Below are positions 7,255-14,459 of a DNA stretch of 14,459 nt, piece after piece; the first letter of the stretch is position 1, and every line of letters starts with the position of its first letter. Under the pieces are notes generated by a model. It was given only the letters and a program-made list of their open reading frames with translations, was not told where the DNA came from and searched no databases. Made by a program: the position numbers and the translations under genes. Origin of the DNA: Acidilobaceae archaeon UBA158 (GTDB lineage Archaea > Thermoproteota > Thermoprotei_A > Sulfolobales > Acidilobaceae); the NCBI GenBank assembly GCA_002506595.1, contig DAXV01000046.1, forward strand, positions 1 to 14,459. Reading direction: 5' to 3'.

Positions 7255-7472
7255 ATTATCATAAATGCAAAAACCTAATAAAATACTTAGTTATAAATAC
7301 AAATATTATAGTTTCATCGCTTCTAAGGCAAAAATATCTTGCTTAACCTATCTCTGCTCTAAAGGACTGGCTTTGTATCGTAAAACATCTTAAAAAATAT
7401 ATAAATTAAAAATTCTAAGATATAAGTATTTTCAATAAAACATTTTTATTATTTTGAATATGTACTAATCCA
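7255..7472. other. 218-bp intergenic region upstream of gcvPA
   Basis: No credible open frame, tRNA or C/D-box signature was found on either strand. A less A/T-rich core at about 7318-7380 contains an imperfect hairpin, TAAGGCA with TGCTTA (about 7325-7346, one bulged G), and might be a small RNA or untranslated leader. TATATAAA near 7398-7405 is the best TATA box for gcvPA. The part before about 7310 is A/T-rich and may include the end of the GH15 transcript. Confidence 0.45.
7396..7406 (+). promoter_or_regulatory. Likely TATA box of the gcvPA-gcvPB operon
   Basis: The AATATATAAAT stretch matches the archaeal TATA consensus. It would place transcription start near 7425, about 45-60 bases before the gcvPA start. 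Inferred from sequence and distance only. Confidence 0.45.
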
Positions 7473-8873
7473 ATGGGGATTAGGTTGGAACATGAATGGA
7501 TTCCTAATAGTAATGAACAAGTTAAAAAAAGTATGCTAGATTATATAGGAGTTAAAGATGTACTTGACTTATATAATGACATCCCAAAGCAGGTTTTAAT
7601 AGATGAAGAAAAATGGAACAACCTTGATATAGGAAAGAAAAAACCATTAGATCAAATAGAAGTAGAAAAAATAATGGATAATATTCTAAACAATAATAAA
7701 ATATTTGATGAATCAAAACAATTTATTGGAGGTGGTGCTTGGCCTCATTATGTTCCAGCAGCTGTACAATACTTAGCCGAAAGGGGAGAAATTCTGACAG
7801 CTTATACTCCATATCAACCTGAAATAAGTCAAGGATTATTACAAATGCTATTTGAATATCAAAGTTTAATATCTGATATATTAGAAATGGATGTAGTTAA
7901 TGCAAGCATGTATGATATGGCAAGTGCCTTGGGAGAAGCATTTTTAATGTCAAAAAGGATTAATGATAAATCAAAAATATTAATTCCAGAAACTATAAAT
8001 CCGTTTCATTTATCAGTCGCAAAATCATATACTTCTCCTCATGAAATTTCTTTAATAAGCTATAAGGTTGATCCAAATACTGGATATTCTGATATTGAGG
8101 ACATAAAAAGTAAAGCAGATGATTTATCTGCTATTTACTTGGAATATCCATATCAATATACTGGTATTGTCGACATAAATGCAAAGGCAATTAGCGAGAT
8201 AGCACATGAAAAAAATGCATTATTTATTATGGGAGTAAATCCTTTGAGCCTTATGTTATATAAAACTCCTGGAGAACTTAATGCAGATATAGCTATTGGA
8301 GAAGGACAACCGTTAGGATTAGGCCTTAATTTTGGAGGACCATATTTGGGAATTTTTGCAACAAAATGGAATGCTGAATATGTAAAGCAAATGCCTGGCA
8401 GATTAATCGGTATGACTACTTCCATTGATGGTTCTTCTAAAGCCTTTGCAATGATATTGCAGACAAGAGAACAACATATAAGGAGGTCTAAAGCAACAAG
8501 CAATATAACCACAAATTCCTCTCTAAGTGCTATTACAGCTGCAATCTATATTTCATTATTAGGAAGAAAAGGCTTAAAAGATGTTGCAGAATCCATTTGG
8601 TATAGAAGTCATTATGCTGCAAAACAAATAAAAAGTCTTGGATTTAAATCACCTCTATTTGATGGAGAATTCTTTGGTGACTTCGTTGTAGAATTTAATG
8701 AAGATTTTGAAAAAATAAGAAACAAACTAATTGATTTTGGAATTTTATTTGGAATACCTTTAATCCAATATGTTCCATGGGCCAAAAATTCTTGGGGATT
8801 ATTAAGTTTTACTGAAGTTCATTCTAAATCTGATATCGATTTTGTTATAGATAAATTAAAAAGCTTGAGGTGA
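7473..8873 (+). CDS. gcvPA: Glycine dehydrogenase (decarboxylating) subunit 1
   Basis: This is the N-terminal half of the P-protein of the glycine cleavage system, which with GcvPB decarboxylates glycine and passes aminomethyl to the lipoyl group of H-protein. The product is 466 residues, typical for the split archaeal/bacterial form. Signatures are HEWIPN near the N-terminus, FIGGGAWPHYVP (84-95), YTPYQPEISQG (111-121), GEGQPLGLGLNFGGPYLGIFA (277-296) and the TREQHIRRSKATSN block (331-344). It lacks the PLP lysine, which is in GcvPB. ATG 7473 has no clear SD. TTG 7485 follows GGGGAT (about 7475-7481) with suitable spacing and would give MEHEWIPN, closer to the usual family start, so it is a serious alternative. 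It is coupled to gcvPB by a stop codon inside the next SD. gcvT, gcvH and lpd are not in the window. Confidence 0.93.
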   Translation: MGIRLEHEWIPNSNEQVKKSMLDYIGVKDVLDLYNDIPKQVLIDEEKWNNLDIGKKKPLDQIEVEKIMDNILNNNKIFDESKQFIGGGAWPHYVPAAVQYLAERGEILTAYTPYQPEISQGLLQMLFEYQSLISDILEMDVVNASMYDMASALGEAFLMSKRINDKSKILIPETINPFHLSVAKSYTSPHEISLISYKVDPNTGYSDIEDIKSKADDLSAIYLEYPYQYTGIVDINAKAISEIAHEKNALFIMGVNPLSLMLYKTPGELNADIAIGEGQPLGLGLNFGGPYLGIFATKWNAEYVKQMPGRLIGMTTSIDGSSKAFAMILQTREQHIRRSKATSNITTNSSLSAITAAIYISLLGRKGLKDVAESIWYRSHYAAKQIKSLGFKSPLFDGEFFGDFVVEFNEDFEKIRNKLIDFGILFGIPLIQYVPWAKNSWGLLSFTEVHSKSDIDFVIDKLKSLR

Positions 8874-8874
8874 T
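8867..8874 (+). promoter_or_regulatory. Shine-Dalgarno motif of gcvPB overlapping the gcvPA stop
   Basis: GAGGTGAT at 8867-8874 is a near-perfect match to the archaeal 16S rRNA 3' end and includes the TGA stop of gcvPA (8871-8873). It lies four bases before GTG 8879. The GTG at 8870 is inside it. Confidence 0.7.
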
Positions 8875-8878
8875 ATCA

Positions 8879-10438
8879 GTGTTTAAGCAAGCTAATTGGA
8901 ATGAGCCTCTAATATATGAATTAAGTAATGGAAGAGAAGGCATTAGATTTAAAGGAAATAATGAAGAATTCAAACAAATTTTAGGTGATATTTCAATACC
9001 TCAAAGCCTTAAACGTGAAAAAGAACCTGAATTGCCAGAAGTTAGCGAAATTGAAGTCGTAAGGCATTTTACTAGATTATCAGAAATGGCTTATGGAGTC
9101 GATTCAGGGCCTGTTCCTTTAGGTAGCTGTACAATGAAGTATAATCCTAAATTATCATTAAAAATTGCAACTGATAAAAGACTTGCTTTTATCCATCCCC
9201 TGCAGCCTGAATCTACTCTTCAAGGGTTACTAAAAGCTTTATATGAACTACAGAATTGGTTAGCATCAATAACTGGCATGGATTATTGTACTTTACATCC
9301 TGCAGCCGGTGCTCAAGGCGAACTAAGTGGAGTTTTAATGATAAGGAAATACCATGAAATAAAAGGTAATATAAATTTAAAGGATGAAATAATTATTCCA
9401 GACTCTGCTCATGGAACGAATCCAGCAAGTGCTGCTATGGGAGGATTTAAAACAATAGAGATACCTACTGATGAATCTGGAAACATGGATTATGATGCAT
9501 TTTTATCTTCATTATCTGAAAGAACTGCTGGTTTAATGTTAACAAATCCAAGTACTTTAGGATTATTTGAGGAAAGAATTTTAGATGTAGCTAAAATAAT
9601 TCATGAAAAAGATGGACTATTATATTACGATGGCGCCAATTTAAACGGTATTTTAGGAAAAGCAAGGCCTGGAGATATGGGCTTTGATATGGCTCATTTG
9701 AATCTTCATAAAACTTTTTCAACACCTCATGGAGGAGGGGGTCCTGGTGCAGGGCCATTATGTATAAAGGATCGTTTAGTAAAAGATGACATAATGTTTC
9801 ACGACTTGCTCCCTGGACCCATAGTTATATATGATGAAAAAGAAAAGTTATATAAAATTAAATGGCCTGGAAAATACAGTCCTGGACTTTTAAAATCGTT
9901 TTTTGGTAATGTACAACAATTAATATGGGCCTATACATATATATTAACTTTAGGACCCCAAGGTTTGAAGGAGGCCGGAGAGATAGCAGTTATTAACACG
10001 AACTACTTTATAAAGCTAATGGAGGATTCCAAAGGATACTCATTACCTTATGGGAATGGAAGATTTAGAAAACATGAAGTTGTATTAAGTGCTGAGCCTT
10101 TACATGAAGAAACAGGTGTAACTGCTGAAGATGTAAGTAAAGGTTTGTTAGATTCTGGATTTTATGCACCAACTATTTATTTCCCACTAATAGTTAAAGA
10201 AGCTTTAATGATAGAATTTACCGAAAGTGAGACAAAAGAAAATATAGAAAGGTTTGCAAATAGGCTTAAAGAAATTGAAGAAATTGCAAAGAAAAATCCA
10301 AACGAACCCAAACAATGGCCAATTAATACAACTGTTAGGAGAATTGATATGGTTAAAGCTAATCATCCAAAAACAATTACTCCAACTTATAGAGCCGGAA
10401 TCTTAAGACAAAAAGGAATATTAGGTCCTTTGCGTTAA
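8879..10438 (+). CDS. gcvPB: Glycine dehydrogenase (decarboxylating) subunit 2
   Basis: This is the PLP-carrying half of the glycine cleavage P-protein, acting with GcvPA as an alpha2beta2 complex in the cytosol. The 519-residue product has the usual length. It shows LGSCTMKYNP (82-90), HPAAGAQGE (140-148), DSAHGTNPASA (175-185), the PLP lysine in NLHKTFSTPHGGGGPGAG (Lys278), and a C-terminal TPTYRAGILRQKG. GTG 8879 is chosen because the SD GAGGTGAT ends four bases before it; the earlier in-frame GTG 8870 is part of that SD. No key residue is missing. It ends seven bases before the stop of the convergent CPBP protease gene. Confidence 0.95.
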   Translation: MFKQANWNEPLIYELSNGREGIRFKGNNEEFKQILGDISIPQSLKREKEPELPEVSEIEVVRHFTRLSEMAYGVDSGPVPLGSCTMKYNPKLSLKIATDKRLAFIHPLQPESTLQGLLKALYELQNWLASITGMDYCTLHPAAGAQGELSGVLMIRKYHEIKGNINLKDEIIIPDSAHGTNPASAAMGGFKTIEIPTDESGNMDYDAFLSSLSERTAGLMLTNPSTLGLFEERILDVAKIIHEKDGLLYYDGANLNGILGKARPGDMGFDMAHLNLHKTFSTPHGGGGPGAGPLCIKDRLVKDDIMFHDLLPGPIVIYDEKEKLYKIKWPGKYSPGLLKSFFGNVQQLIWAYTYILTLGPQGLKEAGEIAVINTNYFIKLMEDSKGYSLPYGNGRFRKHEVVLSAEPLHEETGVTAEDVSKGLLDSGFYAPTIYFPLIVKEALMIEFTESETKENIERFANRLKEIEEIAKKNPNEPKQWPINTTVRRIDMVKANHPKTITPTYRAGILRQKGILGPLR

Positions 10439-10445
10439 TATTTAA

Positions 10446-11039
10446 TTATAATAAAATTTTTAAAAACATAAAATATATCCATGTTACATGTACAATTGAT
10501 GATGCTATTAATCCAAATTTCTCTGCTGTAAATGATAAGAACAATCCAACTATTAATGCTGCTATAACCAAAATCAAATTCAAAGATACAGAGTGAACAA
10601 AACCATAAAATAATGGTGCATACAACCAACTAATGTTTAATTCTTTTTCAATTATAACTTGCTGTAATAGGCCTCTCCAATATGCTTCTTCCATAACTCC
10701 TATTAAAGCTAATAGAAAAATACTTATTAATCCCTTTGGAACCAATTCATATACATATAGAACTTCGCCTTCTAATCCTAATTTTATCGATACTAAATTT
10801 CCACCATAAAAAACAAAATATAGTATTATTGAAATAAATATTGCCGAAAGCATACAAATAACGTTGCAACTTTTGTATTTTTCTCTCACTTCTTTTCTAG
10901 TTAAGGATATAATTCCTAAAACACCTGTTGAAAATGCCATAGCATATATAAAATGAGAATAAAACACATCGAAAGTCAAATACCATAAAAACCAAGGTAA
11001 TATTATCATAAATATTTCAAATGCTGAAATTTTTCTCAA
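10446..11039 (-). CDS. CPBP family intramembrane metalloprotease (CAAX protease-like)
   Basis: This is a polytopic membrane protein of about 197 residues, with roughly six hydrophobic segments. It has the Abi/CPBP motifs: MEEAYWRG (motif EExxxR, Glu117, Glu118, Arg122), FYGFVH (His149) and SIVHVTW (His184). Bacterial and eukaryotic relatives include Rce1 CAAX proteases and bacteriocin self-immunity proteins; archaeal members are mostly uncharacterised, so the substrate is unknown. The start TTG 11039 follows GAGGTGA (11051-11045) by five bases; GTG 11048 overlaps that SD. It is a single gene, convergent with gcvPB and divergent from the GH57 gene, with no partner peptide gene visible beside it. 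Confidence 0.85.
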   Translation of the reverse strand: MRKISAFEIFMIILPWFLWYLTFDVFYSHFIYAMAFSTGVLGIISLTRKEVREKYKSCNVICMLSAIFISIILYFVFYGGNLVSIKLGLEGEVLYVYELVPKGLISIFLLALIGVMEEAYWRGLLQQVIIEKELNISWLYAPLFYGFVHSVSLNLILVIAALIVGLFLSFTAEKFGLIASSIVHVTWIYFMFLKILL

Positions 11040-11048
11040 ATCTTTCAC

Positions 11049-11162
11049 CTCAATGTTTATCGTTCTCTAACTTATATTTTTCGGAGGCATTAGTTTAAAA
11101 AAATATTACGTTTAGCTTTACTGTTTTTAACCAGATTCTTCTTATTATTATTAGGGGAAAAA
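11049..11162. promoter_or_regulatory. Divergent promoters of the CPBP and GH57 genes
   Basis: On the plus strand, TTTAAAAAAATA (11094-11105) is a plausible TATA element, and AGGGG at 11153-11157 is an SD five bases before TTG 11163. On the minus strand, AAATATAAG (about 11081-11073) would give a start near 11053 and a very short leader containing the SD. Confidence 0.45.
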
Positions 11163-13571
11163 TTGGCTAATAACGAAAAATATGTAACGATATTTGGCCA
11201 TTTTTATCAACCACCTCGTTTCAACCCTTGGACTTTAGAAATTGATTTAGATATAACTTCTAGACCCTATCATGATTGGAATGATAAGATAACTAGAGAA
11301 TCATATCTTCCTAATGCATATGCAAGACTTAAAAATGATGACTTAATTGAGGATATAGTTAATAATTATGAGAAAATTTCATTTTCATTCGGTCCTCTGC
11401 TTATTTCATATTTAAAGAATAAATATAGCAAATTATATAACTTAATAATAGAGGCTGATAAGGAATCCTCCTCCAGATTCTCAGGCCATGGAAATGCCAT
11501 TGCACAACCCTATGCACATATAATACTTCCACTATCAACAAAACAAAACAAAGAAAGAGCCATATATTGGGGAATAAAGCACTTTGAAAAAACATTTGAT
11601 AGATATCCAGAAGGTTTTTGGTTACCAGAAGCTGCTGTAGATAATCAAACACTAGAAATACTTTCAAATTATGGAATAAAATTTGTTATTTTAAGCCCTC
11701 ATCAAGCAAAATCTATAAAATCTGGATCTGAATTCATAGATGTTAACGAGAAAAAACTTAATACTAAAATACCATATAGAGCTATATTGCCTTCTGGAAA
11801 TAATATAGGAGTGATATTTTATAATAGATGGCTTTCTGGTCTAGTTGCATTTGGTGACCTTTTGAAAAGCGGTGAACTTTTTGCAAGAAAACTTATTGAA
11901 TCCTTCGATAATTCTAATTCACCACAACTAGTTAGCATAGCAACTGATGGAGAAACTTATGGACATCATAAGCCAAAAGGAGAAGAAGAACTTGCAAAGG
12001 CATTATCAATTATAGAATCTAATGGAGTAAACATAACAAACTATAGTTATTATTTTTCAAAATATGGTCCTCAAATAGATGTAATTATAAATGAAAATAC
12101 TTCATGGAGCTGCCCCCATGGAATAGAAAGGTGGAGATCTAATTGTGGATGTGCATCAGAAATAAGGCCAGGATGGAATCAAGAATGGAGAGCTCCATTA
12201 AGAAAATCTATAGATTGGTTAAATAATATTGCAGAAGATGTTATTCAAAAATTAGGGTCTCAAATTTCCACCGATATAAATAATGCAATACTTGATTACA
12301 TAGATGTTATGTATAATTATGATGCTGAAAATATTTCTAATTTCGTAGATAAATATGCTACAAAGGAAAATGAAAACTATATCATTAATTTTTTGAAACT
12401 TATGGAATTGGCTAAGAATTCAATACTAATGCAATCAAGTGATGCATGGTTTTTCGAAGATATATATAGGCCAGAACCAATACAATCACTAAAATTTGCA
12501 AAAAGGGTTATACAATTAATTGAAGAACTATCAAATACTAAAATAGAAGATCAATTTTTAGAAATTTTAAAAGATGCAAAATCAAATGACCAAAGATATG
12601 GAAATGGAAAAGATATTTACGAAAGAGAAGTCATAACATCATTTATGCCTCCTGAAAAAGTTGGAGCGAGCTTTGCTATGAGATTACTTTTCGAAAATTA
12701 TCCAAACGAAAATGATTTTTATTCATATAAAATAATAATAGGCCCATATAAAAAATTTGAACTGGGAAGAGCGAAGGCAGTTAATGGGATTGCTACGCTA
12801 ATATCTAAGATAACTTGGAGAAGTACTCCAATAATGTTTTCTTCTATATATTATGGTTGGTATAATTTACATTCTGGTGCTAAAGTTCTCATGGACCAAA
12901 ATTCTTACTTTGAACTTGATAAAAATATGGAAGAATTATTTAGTAAAGGCTTACTTCCAGATATAATTGATTTAATACAGAAGACTTTTTACCCAAACTA
13001 TTATAATTTAAATAATTTATTAAAAAATGACCAAAAATTTGTAATGGATCATATATTGGAATCAGCAATAATAGAACTTTCAAGACACTATGAAATCTTA
13101 TATAATAATTATCTACCTGTTATGGAATATGTTAGAAGTCTTAATCTAAACTATCCAAAAGTATTTGAAATTTTATTGCAATACGAACTAGAAAAATCTT
13201 TTTTAGAAATATTGGAATCTGAATTTATTGATTTCAATAAATTAGAGCAATTAATTCAATGGTCCAAAAATTTAGAAGTTAAAATAGATGATTTGGTTCA
13301 TACATCTCTTAGAAAAAGGATAGAAAAAGGGATTGATAATCTAATTGAGAATCCTAAAGATCTAAATTCAATAAACATTTTACAAATGCTATTAGAAGTC
13401 TCAAATCAATTAAATGTTCCAATTGAATATCTTTGGGAAGCCCAAAACAAATTTATTTATTTAAGAAATAAATTACTAAGGCAAATAATTTTATCAGAAA
13501 AAGACATAAATAAATCCTTTATTGATTCATACAAGCTAATTTCTAATTATTTAAAAGTTAGATTCCCATAA
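11163..13571 (+). CDS. GH57 family glycoside hydrolase with DUF3536-like C-terminal region
   Basis: This is a large (802-residue) cytosolic GH57-type enzyme of the alpha-amylase/alpha-mannosidase annotation group. It has no signal peptide, so it likely acts on intracellular alpha-glucan. GH57 marks are GHFYQPPR (12-19, the HQP-like region), GFWLPEAAVD with likely nucleophile Glu156, and SIATDGETYGHH with likely acid Asp262. A conserved cysteine block follows, SCPHGIERWRSNCGC (316-330; Cys317, 328, 330, His319). The rest (about 350-802) is mainly helical and corresponds to the DUF3536 region. Precise specificity (amylase, branching or 4-alpha-glucanotransferase) cannot be read from sequence. 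TTG 11163 is used because AGGGG precedes it by five bases. It stands alone on this strand. Together with the secreted GH15 enzyme it suggests use or storage of glucan. Confidence 0.85.
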   Translation: MANNEKYVTIFGHFYQPPRFNPWTLEIDLDITSRPYHDWNDKITRESYLPNAYARLKNDDLIEDIVNNYEKISFSFGPLLISYLKNKYSKLYNLIIEADKESSSRFSGHGNAIAQPYAHIILPLSTKQNKERAIYWGIKHFEKTFDRYPEGFWLPEAAVDNQTLEILSNYGIKFVILSPHQAKSIKSGSEFIDVNEKKLNTKIPYRAILPSGNNIGVIFYNRWLSGLVAFGDLLKSGELFARKLIESFDNSNSPQLVSIATDGETYGHHKPKGEEELAKALSIIESNGVNITNYSYYFSKYGPQIDVIINENTSWSCPHGIERWRSNCGCASEIRPGWNQEWRAPLRKSIDWLNNIAEDVIQKLGSQISTDINNAILDYIDVMYNYDAENISNFVDKYATKENENYIINFLKLMELAKNSILMQSSDAWFFEDIYRPEPIQSLKFAKRVIQLIEELSNTKIEDQFLEILKDAKSNDQRYGNGKDIYEREVITSFMPPEKVGASFAMRLLFENYPNENDFYSYKIIIGPYKKFELGRAKAVNGIATLISKITWRSTPIMFSSIYYGWYNLHSGAKVLMDQNSYFELDKNMEELFSKGLLPDIIDLIQKTFYPNYYNLNNLLKNDQKFVMDHILESAIIELSRHYEILYNNYLPVMEYVRSLNLNYPKVFEILLQYELEKSFLEILESEFIDFNKLEQLIQWSKNLEVKIDDLVHTSLRKRIEKGIDNLIENPKDLNSINILQMLLEVSNQLNVPIEYLWEAQNKFIYLRNKLLRQIILSEKDINKSFIDSYKLISNYLKVRFP

Positions 13572-13778
13572 CTTAACTAACATTTTTATCTACATATTTT
13601 ATCATACAAATAAAAGTCTCGATCTTTAAGAGGAAAAAATAAAGATCTAATTATAAAATCACTGTTATTTTCATTTCATTTTTTATATTTTAATTTTATA
13701 GTATATTCACAATTTTGTTTTGTATATAAAAATTAACTCCATATTGCCATAAATTAACTTCAAAAATATTAAACATAA
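13572..13778. other. 207-bp convergent intergenic region, A/T-rich
   Basis: This gap separates the converging GH57 and Nudix genes. It contains a hairpin at 13621-13647, T-rich tracts on the plus strand at about 13660-13700 that could stop GH57 transcription, and copies of AATTAACT toward the Nudix stop. No open frame with coding character is seen. Confidence 0.5.
13621..13647. terminator. Hairpin between convergent genes, possible terminator
   Basis: GATCTTTA (13621-13628) pairs perfectly with TAAAGATC (13640-13647) around an 11-base purine-rich loop. It lies 50 bp past the GH57 stop. The following plus strand is T-rich further on (13660-13700), so it may form the 3' end of the GH57 mRNA. 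Eight A/T-rich base pairs give only a weak stem. Confidence 0.35.
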
Positions 13779-14240
13779 TTAACTTTTAAGGAATTGATTT
13801 TTCAAATCGCTTATTATCCTATATGATAGCCCCCAAATAACTAGGTTTCCGGGGAGCATATATCCAAGCACATATCCTCTTATAGGATGAAATACTAATT
13901 TTGGATCCCCAATAGAGTCTATGGGAATCCAAATAGCATAATCAACTTCGGAATCCTTAGGTTTAACTTCTATGGGTCCATTTAAAGTTCCTACAACTGG
14001 CAAGACCTTAACTACTGGTTTTGAAGCGGTTTCATGAACATTCATAACGCCTAAAATTCTAACAAATTTTGGAAATACATTTGCTTCCTCCCAAGCTTCT
14101 CTTAAAGCTGCTTCAATGCATGTTTCGCCTTTCTTTATATGTCCTCCTGGAAATGCAAGATCACATGAAAATCTACCTGAGATAAGACAATTTTTTCTAA
14201 CCATTAATACTCTTGGAGGATCGCCATATAATAATACCAA
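13779..14240 (-). CDS. Nudix hydrolase, CoA pyrophosphatase-like
   Basis: This is probably a cytosolic Nudix enzyme that cleaves the diphosphate of CoA or a related nucleotide. The 153-residue frame has FSCDLAFPGG (24-33), matching the CoA-pyrophosphatase (NudL/NUDT7) signature. The Nudix box GX5EX7REUXEEXGU runs from Gly33 to Val55 (Glu39, Arg47, Glu48, Glu51, Glu52; the late Gly is Asn54). The C-terminal VIWGLSYRIISDL (134-146) is also typical of that subgroup. The start is doubtful. TTG 14240 has no SD, and the frame stays open upstream to a TAA about 30 codons back, encoding DAAVLVLLYG, so the first strand of the fold begins before this TTG. No ATG, GTG or TTG exists in that extension. 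The real start may be a rare codon upstream, or the 5' end may be damaged. The gene is divergent from whatever begins at the right edge. Confidence 0.82.
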   Translation of the reverse strand: MVLLYGDPPRVLMVRKNCLISGRFSCDLAFPGGHIKKGETCIEAALREAWEEANVFPKFVRILGVMNVHETASKPVVKVLPVVGTLNGPIEVKPKDSEVDYAIWIPIDSIGDPKLVFHPIRGYVLGYMLPGNLVIWGLSYRIISDLKNQFLKS

Positions 14241-14438
14241 AACAGCTGCATCTATTTTATCTGACGTATTATCAACACCTTCTTTCTGAATTTTTGTATC
14301 TATTATTTTATTCTCGAATTAAGAGAATATATTTTTAAAGCACCAATTATATAAAATGAATATTAAGCATAAAGCATTTTTATGTTAATTTAAGATAACA
14401 TAAAATTTATATTAATAAATTTGAATAGTTTTAATTTA
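14241..14438. promoter_or_regulatory. Divergent intergenic region with two TATA-like boxes
   Basis: On the minus strand, TTTAAAAATATA (about 14338-14327) would place the Nudix transcript start near 14307, well upstream of TTG 14240. On the plus strand, TTTATATTAA (about 14406-14415) lies about 27 bases before ATG 14439. The minus-strand part up to about 14316 is open in the Nudix frame and may be coding. Confidence 0.4.
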
Positions 14439-14459
14439 ATGGGGGTTAAGGGGGCGGAA
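14439..14459 (+). CDS. Possible start of an unidentified gene (partial)
   Basis: ATG at 14439 opens a frame reading MGVKGAE to the window edge. G+C rises sharply here and a TATA-like box sits at the distance expected for a leaderless transcript. Only seven codons are visible, so this could also be a structured RNA gene or chance. Confidence 0.3.

Noticed and set aside
7255..7472. Glycine riboswitch ahead of gcvPA
   Set aside because: The context is tempting, but the conserved glycine aptamer core is not visible, the less A/T-rich island lies before the TATA box, and such riboswitches are bacterial in known cases.
8153..8512. 119-codon minus-strand frame inside gcvPA
   Set aside because: The sense strand encodes conserved P-protein motifs there, and the antisense product resembles no family.
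10435..10629. 64-codon minus-strand frame overlapping the CPBP gene
   Set aside because: It is on the same strand in another frame of a gene whose protease motifs are intact.
10446..11039. CPBP protease as part of a bacteriocin or defence system
   Set aside because: No small leader-peptide gene, transporter or defence gene lies next to it, so there is no support from context.
11401..11667. 88-codon minus-strand frame inside the GH57 gene
   Set aside because: It is antisense to the conserved catalytic region and has no ribosome-binding site.

Overview
The window (about 30% G+C by eye) looks like the chromosome of a thermophilic, probably acid-living crenarchaeon. Three things support this: subunits of an A-type (archaeal) ATP synthase, a split two-subunit glycine decarboxylase, and strong Shine-Dalgarno (SD) motifs of the GGTGA/GAGGTGAT kind set 5-8 nt before GTG, TTG or ATG starts. 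The very low G+C plus a secreted, Asn-rich GH15 glucoamylase recalls Acidilobales such as Caldisphaera. That assignment is inference, not a database match.

Layout, left to right. A possible 3' end of a + strand gene (1-78) carries a perfect 10-bp hairpin. upp (uracil salvage) is on the - strand. Divergent from it is a two-gene A-ATPase operon (subunits H and C, + strand) whose stop codon overlaps that of a convergent - strand radical-SAM operon. That operon runs leftward from about 5207 and encodes a B12-binding radical SAM enzyme followed, with an ATGA overlap, by a radical SAM/SPASM enzyme. Divergent from it, on +, is a secreted, membrane-anchored GH15 glucoamylase-like protein. After a 218-bp non-coding gap come gcvPA and gcvPB, the two halves of the glycine decarboxylase P-protein. 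Convergent with them is a small CPBP-type membrane protease. Divergent from that is a large GH57 enzyme with a DUF3536-like C-terminal part. A - strand Nudix hydrolase of CoA-pyrophosphatase type follows, and a possible leaderless gene start lies at the right edge.

The window is mostly metabolic housekeeping: nucleobase salvage, energy coupling, C1/glycine metabolism, alpha-glucan use outside (GH15) and inside (GH57) the cell, and nucleotide or CoA clean-up. The part with least known function is the two-enzyme radical SAM operon, a candidate for an undescribed modification pathway, possibly acting on lipid or peptide. No CRISPR array, insertion sequence, tRNA or rRNA was seen.

Several of the longest open frames begin at a GTG that is really part of the ribosome-binding site. 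Where the SD is clear I give the start just downstream of it.
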